From Alphaproteobacteria bacterium (GTDB lineage: Bacteria > Pseudomonadota > Alphaproteobacteria > Rhizobiales > Devosiaceae), in assembly GCA_024279575.1 (NCBI GenBank), contig JAJRRJ010000088.1:1-21417 (forward strand): DNA of 21,417 bases, in the 5' to 3' direction. The notes under the pieces are model-generated. The model searched no databases. It saw nothing but the letters and a program-made list of their open reading frames with translations, and was not told the origin of the DNA. This document shows, in pieces, positions 15,507 through 21,417 of the stretch. The translations under genes and the position numbers were made by a program. Each line of letters begins with the position of its first letter. Position 1 is the first letter of the stretch.

Positions 15507-16691
15507 TCAAAGTAAAACTGATGGTTTGTCCCCCATGTCCAGTCCGGGAAATACCAGATCTTGCAGGGCAGGACTTTTAAGATCAAGCAGATCACGCAAT
15601 ATCCAGGCGACATAGGCGCGCATGTCGCGCATTGGCATCAAATCGCGATCTTCATACAGGTTTCCCTCACCCAGTCCCGGCCAGCGGCCAAAAACTTTAC
15701 CGCCCCTCACTGCCCCACCACTCATCAGCATGACACCGCCGGTCCCGTGATCCGTTCCATTAGATCCGTTTTCACGCACAGTTCTGCCAAACTCGGTAAG
15801 GGTGAGAACGGCAGTCCTCTCCCAGTTTCTGCCCAGTTTGCGTTTGAGGGTCAAAATGGCGTCCGTCAGTTCACGAAGTGCTGGAAGAAGCGTTCGGCTC
15901 TGATTGTTATGGGTATCCCAACCACCGATGGAAAATGCGGCTATTCTGGTGTCTTTATTTAACTGGTCGGCAGTAAACTGGGCCAGAGCACGCGCGCGGG
16001 CCGCACGAGTTGGGCTCATAGGATTATCCATGGTGTCCGATAAATCGAAGGCAACTTCCACAGCTTTGGAAAACAGGGGATCGTTTTGGTATAGGTTCCT
16101 GAGCAGAAGTTGGGACTGTAAAGACAGGTCCAGATCGCTATCCGGGCTCCATGCCGATGTCGGCGCCTCCCCCTTCAAAAGCAACATGCGGTTTCGTCCC
16201 ACACTAAAGGCTGTTGTTGAGGAGACACCCGGCATCAAAGAAAGGGCGCGATTTAGCCAGCCATCGCGCGCCACCGTTAAATCTCCGTCGCGCGAACTGC
16301 CTCCATTTTCCAGAAAATCCTGCCCGTCAAAATGGGAACGCTTGTCTCTATACGGCGTTGAAACCGCATGCACAAAACCAAGTTCCCCTGTGTTCCACAA
16401 TGGCATCAAGTCACCTAAACCAGAATGCAGGGAAAAGAATCCGTCCAAATCATGGGCACCGGCCGCTTCGCCAAAATTCAGGCGATTGCGCAACCCGGCC
16501 AGGGCGGGGTCACCATAGGGCTGAACAACATCCAGACCATCCATGGCCCCGCGCAATATTATCACCACCAGCCTGTGTTCAGTTGGCGCACTGGCCAGAG
16601 TGATGGGAGTAAACAAAGGACTGGCTGCCGCGCTACACCCAAGAATGGCAGTCCTTTTTATGAGTTCCCGACGGGTCATACGATCTGACAT
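15507..16691 (-). CDS. DUF1501 family protein, Tat-exported
   Basis: This 394-residue protein belongs to the DUF1501 family (sulfatase/alkaline-phosphatase-like fold). It begins with a twin-arginine signal (MTRRELIKR, RR at residues 7-8, then a hydrophobic stretch with SAAASPLF). Family segments follow: VVIILRGAMDGLDVVQPYGD, SHFDGQDFLENG, GGWDTH, TLTEFGRT, and NGTDHGTGGVMLMSGGAVRGG. The TEFGRT and DHG motifs carry metal-ligand-like residues. DUF1501 and DUF1800 genes nearly always pair, as here, and their joint function is unknown. ATG 16691 has GGAG five bases upstream; a GTG at 16697 is less likely. The gene follows DUF1800 after 11 bases, in one operon. Its 3' end is about 47 bases from the tRNA-Gly fragment. 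Confidence 0.92.
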   Translation of the reverse strand: MSDRMTRRELIKRTAILGCSAAASPLFTPITLASAPTEHRLVVIILRGAMDGLDVVQPYGDPALAGLRNRLNFGEAAGAHDLDGFFSLHSGLGDLMPLWNTGELGFVHAVSTPYRDKRSHFDGQDFLENGGSSRDGDLTVARDGWLNRALSLMPGVSSTTAFSVGRNRMLLLKGEAPTSAWSPDSDLDLSLQSQLLLRNLYQNDPLFSKAVEVAFDLSDTMDNPMSPTRAARARALAQFTADQLNKDTRIAAFSIGGWDTHNNQSRTLLPALRELTDAILTLKRKLGRNWERTAVLTLTEFGRTVRENGSNGTDHGTGGVMLMSGGAVRGGKVFGRWPGLGEGNLYEDRDLMPMRDMRAYVAWILRDLLDLKSPALQDLVFPGLDMGDKPSVLL

Positions 16692-16702
16692 ATTCACTCC
16701 AC

Positions 16703-18054
16703 CTATCTGCGATTAAACTGAGGGGATACCAGCACCAAAGCCACCCCTTCCCATTTGCTTTGCGCCTCACCCGCCGCAAACAACAATTCTCTGGTTGCAG
16801 CAGCCCCCAGAATTTTTTGTGCCAAATCGAGTGGATCAATTTCCTGCCCAAACTCCTGTGCCATCCCGGCGGCCCATTTAATTCTGCTGGCCAGGGTGGG
16901 GGGTGTTATCCAGTTCCCCCCCTGTTCGGACCAGCCATCAGGCCCTGGTGGACGAAACATATCCTGACCCATGGCCTGCATTGCGATGTGGGTTTGTCTT
17001 AATTGTTCCAAAGACAGGCCGGACATCTGAGCAGCCAGACCAAGTGCACGCACGCTGGAAACGATATATTCCAAAGGCCATTTTACTTTTCCACCAGGCG
17101 TTGCAGTGCTCGCGGGATGGGCAAGCATCACTTCATAGACCGATTGAAGCTGGCCATTGGTTTGAAGATAAATCGCTGCCATTTCATCAATCAAGTCATC
17201 TGGGGGATTTTCAGAAATGAAGTGCACGCACAATTTTTTTGAAATATGATGCGCGGTTTCCTTGCGCATCGACAGGTCATTCAAAAACTCAAAAATCCCA
17301 CCCAGGTCGGGGGTATCTCCGCCATAGGATTTGCCCAGAATTGTTTCTGGACCCGGTTCCGCTGCCCTGGGATTAAACCTAAAGCCCTCAGGTCCAATAT
17401 TTAACCCGGTCAATAGTTCTGCAAACTGGCGCACATCGTTCTGGGTATATCCGGATCCAACACCAAGCGTGTGCAGTTCTAAAATTTCACGGGCCAGATT
17501 TTCATTCAATCCAACATCACGTCGTTGCCCAACGGGTGAATTGGGGCCAACTGAACGGCTCTGGTCCAAATATAAAAGCATCCCGATATGGGTTACCGCC
17601 GCCCGTAACAACCGTGAAAAATCACCGGCAATATTGGGGCGAATGGCCTGATCAATAAAATCACCAATCGCCAGAAAAGTTGAGGGTTTTTCCCCGACAC
17701 CGTAAAATGATCGCTCCAAAATGCGACCAAACGCTCTCTGAAACCGTTTCTGGACATTGCGGCACGGGACAGAAACGCACGCCTATCCTCCCCAATCCAG
17801 AGCTGGCGCTTCTCACGCAAAACATCAAGGCGGTTTTGTGCATCCCCTTTATTGTTTCGAATGTCCCTTTGCACATCAGATATGGCTGCGGCCAGATCAA
17901 TACGCTCTTTGAGGGAGGGGCGTGAAAAAAGCCGGTCCAAGGGGTCGCTATCTTGCAAAAGGCGCAAAGACTGCTGGGGGCCAGGTGGCGCCTGAATATC
18001 GGGGTCGACGCCATATCCGAAGCGAATTTGGAAGGTCTGCTGAAAATCTCGCAC
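16703..18054 (-). pseudogene. DUF1800 family protein, broken by one frameshift
   Basis: This is the DUF1800 partner of the DUF1501 gene. The first part (start GTG 18054, GGAG five bases upstream) holds IRFGYGVDPD and ERLVAFWSDHFTVSGKNP. The second part, in another frame, holds AIRPNIAGDFSRLLRAAVTH, LLYLDQSRSVGPNS, NENLAREILELHTLGVGSGYTQ and a C-terminal FNRR. The frames separate at 17684-17695 (+ strand GGG-TTTTT-CCCC). One more base in any of these runs would restore a continuous protein of about 450 residues, for example SGKNPSTFLAIGDF, the normal length. No other damage is visible. No signal peptide is evident at the N-terminus, unlike its Tat-exported partner. Sequence error or recent mutation is likely. 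Confidence 0.88.
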
Positions 18055-18154
18055 AAAAGCTCCTTTCTCACGCCCCCAAAACCATAAGAAGTCTAACATT
18101 GATGGGGCAAATCAGCAATGCATTTTCATTCTGACAGCAAGCCTGGCAACACCG

Positions 18155-21100
18155 TTAATCCACCTGATCAACATACGGTTTTTCGTGGTGTGCGCCGGCA
18201 ATCAGTTCTCGAAAAGAGGGGGCCTTTGAAGTCATGAAAATCCAACGGAGCAAAGCGCCAATGTCCGCTCCTATCGCAAGAAAGGCAGGCACAAGAAACA
18301 GAACCAGAGCCGTGGCCAGGGCCAAACCAAATATCATTGTTATAGCCATGGGGATCAAAAACTGCGCTTGAAGGCTTTTCTCAAACAAGAGTGGCACCAA
18401 CCCACCAATGGTCGTAAGGGAGGTTAACAGAACAGCGCGCAAACGATCCTTTGCCGCGCCATTGGCTGCAACGCGCAGGCTTTCACCCAAAGCAAGTCGC
18501 TCATTCAGCCGCGAGATCAGAACAATAGAATCGTTGACAAGAATCCCGGCAAGCCCAAGCAAGCCCATCAATGAAATCATAGTCAGGTCATAGCCAAGCC
18601 AATAATGGCCCCAGATGGCCCCAACAAGGCCAAAAGGAATGATAAACAGTACAGCCAGCGGCGCGGCATAGGAGGCAAAGGTCCACGCAATAATTATATA
18701 CATTACCCCCAACGCGACCAGCGCACCGATCTGCAGATCAGCAAATGCTTCGTTAGTTTCAGCTTCAGTGCCACCCAGTTTGTAAACAACGCCATATTGA
18801 GCGGTAATTCGGGGTAAATAGTCTGCCTGCAAACGAGCTAATACTTCAGCGCCGGTCACACTATCATCTTCCACGTCAGCTTTAACCGTTACAGTTGATT
18901 TCCCCTCTTCGCGCAAGATCCGGGAGAAGCCGCGCTGCTCACTAAATGTAACAACAGAAGTAAGAGGTACAAACGCGCCCTGAGCCGAACGCACCCACAA
19001 TTCACGCAAAGCTGAGGAGCCGGTTGTGCCTAATTTATGTTGCAGGCGCACCGTGATTTCTTCCTCCGCAGTGGCCAGAGTTTCAACGACACGCCCCTCA
19101 AAGGCATCGCGAATTTGCACCCCAAGCAACTCAAGCGTAAAACCCAGCGCGGCCCCATGGGGGGTCAATTCCATGGTCAGTTCGGGGTCTCCATATTGTA
19201 AGGTGTCTGAAATTGAAGTGACCCCCTGAAACCCGCCAAGTATTGATTGCAGTTCTTCGGAAACCTGCTTTAGCACCTCGGTGTCTGCGCCCGAAAATGC
19301 CACCTCTATAGCCCGCCCGCCGGGGCCGGATTGCGCTTCACGCACCCCGATATTTTCAACCCCTGCAATATTTGGCAGGCGATCACGAACAGCCTGAGTG
19401 ATATCGGAAGTGCGCACAGTGCGCGTCTCGGAAGAGGACAGATAGACATCTATTGAGGCGCGGTTGTTGGCGGAATCGAGTTCGGCATAGGTGGTCATCA
19501 CCAGCTTTTCATCAAGGGGCGCCAACTCTGCCTCTGCTTGTGTTATCACCTGTTCGATCTCACGAAAAATTGCGTTCATCTGTTCATCGGGCGTGCCGGG
19601 CTGAAAAGAGGCATAGATGTTGAACTGTTCCCCCTCGGCGGTGGGGAAAAATTCAAATCCCAGTTTTCCTGAAGCCAGAAGCCCGCCGCCAAGCATGGTA
19701 ATGGCGATGGCAATGGCCACCGTTGCATATCGCCAGCGATAGGAGAGGGCGGATAGCGTGCCAAAAATATTTTCCCTGAAATAGGCAAACCCATCATCAA
19801 ATCCACGCCGAAACCTGCTCGGGGGTTTTCTTTTTTCGGGTAAGGAATGGGACAGGTGTCCGGGCAGGATAAAAAAGCATTCAATGCCTGAGGAAATCAA
19901 AACGGCAATCACCACAAGCGGTAACGCGGCCATAATCTGGCCCACCACATCACCCACCAGAAGTATTGGGCCAAATGCAGCCATTGTGGTCAAACTCGCC
20001 GCAATCACGGGGATCGCCATGCGACCGGCACCGGTAATTGCTGCCTGTTCTCGTGAATCCCCCATTGCGTAACGGGTGGCAGTATGTTCCCCCACCACAA
20101 TAGCATCATCAACAAGGATCCCAAGGGTCATCAGCAGGGCAAACATTGAAATCATATTCAGGGACTGCCCGGTTAAATACATAATTCCAAGGGTCGCCAG
20201 AATGGAAACCGGAAGACCCACTGCGACCCAGATCGCAATGCGCATTTCTAAAAATACAAACAAAATCAGCAGGACCAAAACCATGCCGGTCAGCCCGTTC
20301 TTCACCAAAAGAGACAAGCGATCATTTACCAGTTCGGCGGGGGCATCAAATACCTGAATGTTCAGGCTTGCGGGCAAAGTGGGGCGCAACTCGTCCACAT
20401 AGGCAATTATTTTTTCAAAGGATTCAACTGTATCAGATGTCACCGCGCGAGCAACAGATAAGGCGATGGCTGGCTCGCCGCGCATAAACCCCAGAGAACT
20501 ATCCTCATCAAATGTGTCTTTGATCGTTGCAACATCTGCGAACGTCAAATCCTCGCCGCTGGCAAGGCTTTTAATGCTGGTCTGGGAAATTTGAACAACA
20601 CTCAACTCTTTGGCCACTGCGCGAATTTGGGCCTGTAGTGCCCCATCAAGGGATCCTGAGGGACGGTCAAACAATCCGGGTTTAAGCGCACGGGAAAGGT
20701 CGTCAAGGGTCAGGTCGAACTGATGTAATTTGGCATCATCAACGGTGATGGTGATTTCACGTTCCCGGTAGCCTTCAAGGCTCACCTTGTCCAGACCAAC
20801 ATCGAGCAAGCCATCGCGAATTTCACGGGCAAACCGGCGCAGGGTTTGTTCTGGAAACGGGCCAGATATCCCGATTGTGGCGACCGGGTCAAAAAACTTG
20901 AGTTGCGTGACCTCTGGATCTTCTGCGCTGGTGGGCAGGTTTTGAACCGCATCTGCCGCTGACTTAACGCTGTCTTCTGCTGCCTGCATATCGGTATTGC
21001 GGACAAAAGAAAGCGCAATCGCCCCCCAGCCCTCGCGCGCCGTGGAAGACATATCCACTACCCCGTCCAAAAACCGGACGGAGGGCTCAATAACCTGAAG

Positions 21101-21328
21101 GATATTTTTTTCGATATCTTCGGCGCTGGCGCCCGTCCAGGCAACAGAGACAACCACCTGACGAATATCAAGGGTGGGAAACAATTGTTTTTGCAGGCGG
21201 GTGGCGCCCCAAAGGCCAAACATCACAAGCAACAGCATTAGCAAATTTGCTGCATTGCGGTGTTGAACAAAGGCGGCCAAAATGCCTCTAATGCGTTTTT
21301 TGGCTACGGGATGTTTTTCATGCACCAT
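18155..21328 (-). CDS. RND family efflux transporter permease
   Basis: This 1057-residue inner-membrane pump belongs to the HAE1/AcrB-like group. It has twelve expected helices in two halves, two large periplasmic loops, the proton-relay aspartates D407-D408 (in TLGILVDDAIVVGEH), and a matching GLAGILVNDSIVLISRLNE in the second half, where Asn replaces the first Asp as usual. It would work with a periplasmic adaptor and an outer-membrane channel to expel toxic compounds. The start is ATG 21328, six bases after a GAGGG site, rather than ATG 21334, which abuts that site. The preceding gene ends 12 bases upstream, so the two are co-transcribed. The N-terminal helix is preceded by a basic segment (KHPVAKKRIRG). 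Confidence 0.95.
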   Translation of the reverse strand: MVHEKHPVAKKRIRGILAAFVQHRNAANLLMLLLVMFGLWGATRLQKQLFPTLDIRQVVVSVAWTGASAEDIEKNILQVIEPSVRFLDGVVDMSSTAREGWGAIALSFVRNTDMQAAEDSVKSAADAVQNLPTSAEDPEVTQLKFFDPVATIGISGPFPEQTLRRFAREIRDGLLDVGLDKVSLEGYREREITITVDDAKLHQFDLTLDDLSRALKPGLFDRPSGSLDGALQAQIRAVAKELSVVQISQTSIKSLASGEDLTFADVATIKDTFDEDSSLGFMRGEPAIALSVARAVTSDTVESFEKIIAYVDELRPTLPASLNIQVFDAPAELVNDRLSLLVKNGLTGMVLVLLILFVFLEMRIAIWVAVGLPVSILATLGIMYLTGQSLNMISMFALLMTLGILVDDAIVVGEHTATRYAMGDSREQAAITGAGRMAIPVIAASLTTMAAFGPILLVGDVVGQIMAALPLVVIAVLISSGIECFFILPGHLSHSLPEKRKPPSRFRRGFDDGFAYFRENIFGTLSALSYRWRYATVAIAIAITMLGGGLLASGKLGFEFFPTAEGEQFNIYASFQPGTPDEQMNAIFREIEQVITQAEAELAPLDEKLVMTTYAELDSANNRASIDVYLSSSETRTVRTSDITQAVRDRLPNIAGVENIGVREAQSGPGGRAIEVAFSGADTEVLKQVSEELQSILGGFQGVTSISDTLQYGDPELTMELTPHGAALGFTLELLGVQIRDAFEGRVVETLATAEEEITVRLQHKLGTTGSSALRELWVRSAQGAFVPLTSVVTFSEQRGFSRILREEGKSTVTVKADVEDDSVTGAEVLARLQADYLPRITAQYGVVYKLGGTEAETNEAFADLQIGALVALGVMYIIIAWTFASYAAPLAVLFIIPFGLVGAIWGHYWLGYDLTMISLMGLLGLAGILVNDSIVLISRLNERLALGESLRVAANGAAKDRLRAVLLTSLTTIGGLVPLLFEKSLQAQFLIPMAITMIFGLALATALVLFLVPAFLAIGADIGALLRWIFMTSKAPSFRELIAGAHHEKPYVDQVD

Positions 21329-21340
21329 TGTCATCCCTCA

Positions 21341-21417
21341 CTAGCGCGGAGGCCTTGGGGCGTTATCACTGCGAGGCTGATCACCGTTATTCCCCCCCGA
21401 AGGCTCCTCCCCCTCAA
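21341..21417 (-). CDS. C-terminal tail of the gene preceding the RND permease, probably the adaptor (partial)
   Basis: On the minus strand an open frame enters from the window end and stops at TAG 21343-21341, 12 bases before the RND start. The visible 24 residues are polar and disordered-looking (EGEEPSGGNNGDQPR, then a Pro/Arg-rich end). Gene order predicts an HlyD-type periplasmic adaptor (membrane fusion protein) of the pump. This tail carries no family motif, so the identity rests on context only. Confidence 0.5.
   Translation of the reverse strand, partial: EGEEPSGGNNGDQPRSDNAPRPPR

Noticed and set aside
15388..15615. Open frame of 75 codons containing GAGEENRTLVVSL
   Set aside because: This peptide is a reverse reading of a tRNA-Gly 3' end, a known source of spurious proteins; the rest overlaps the DUF1501 gene in antisense.
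1..21417. CRISPR array, insertion sequence, phage or toxin-antitoxin module
   Set aside because: No regularly spaced direct repeats, transposase or integrase motifs, or small paired genes were seen on either strand.

Overview
The window reads as a stretch of alphaproteobacterial chromosome with near-balanced base composition. The lineage call rests on four markers: a class I (archaeal-type) lysyl-tRNA synthetase instead of the class II enzyme, an Alph_Pro_TM (TIGR02186) membrane protein beside a TauE/SafE permease, the DUF952-pyrD gene pair, and the ligase-associated helicase/PdeM nuclease pair. I cannot name the genus from sequence alone. Almost everything is single-copy housekeeping or envelope function. 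I see no transposase, integrase, CRISPR array, toxin module or phage gene, and no gene-free stretch longer than about 150 bases.

Layout. 1-1447 (+): end of a TauE/SafE permease, TIGR02186 protein, DUF3429 membrane protein. 1444-4612 (-): DNA-damage-response pair, a frameshifted Lhr-like DEXH helicase followed by the PdeM nuclease. 4747-6084 (+): MATE exporter. 6097-7568 (-): DUF952 protein and quinone-dependent dihydroorotate dehydrogenase. 7720-8403 (+): LexA-like S24 regulator with a palindrome over its own start codon. 8534-9355 (+): DUF2189 membrane protein, facing lysK (9420-11033, -) across a strong shared hairpin. 11180-12563 (+): TerB-like protein and fatty acid hydroxylase/sterol desaturase. 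12579-13427 (-): an orphan family-3 solute-binding protein, divergent from a large membrane glycosyltransferase (13574-15397, +). 15417-15459 (-): the 3' half of a tRNA-Gly gene. 15507-18054 (-): Tat-exported DUF1501 protein and its DUF1800 partner (frameshifted). 18155-21417 (-): an RND pump permease and the tail of the gene before it.

Two genes, the helicase and the DUF1800 gene, are each broken by one missing base in or next to a homopolymer run and are otherwise intact over their full length. That points to sequence error or very recent mutation. The most unusual non-coding signals are the tRNA-Gly 3' fragment, which resembles an integration scar and would mark everything to its right as possibly acquired, the palindrome spanning the ribosome-binding site and TTG start of the S24 regulator, and a 17-bp inverted repeat upstream of the DUF2189 gene. 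I do not see a convincing new multi-gene system.
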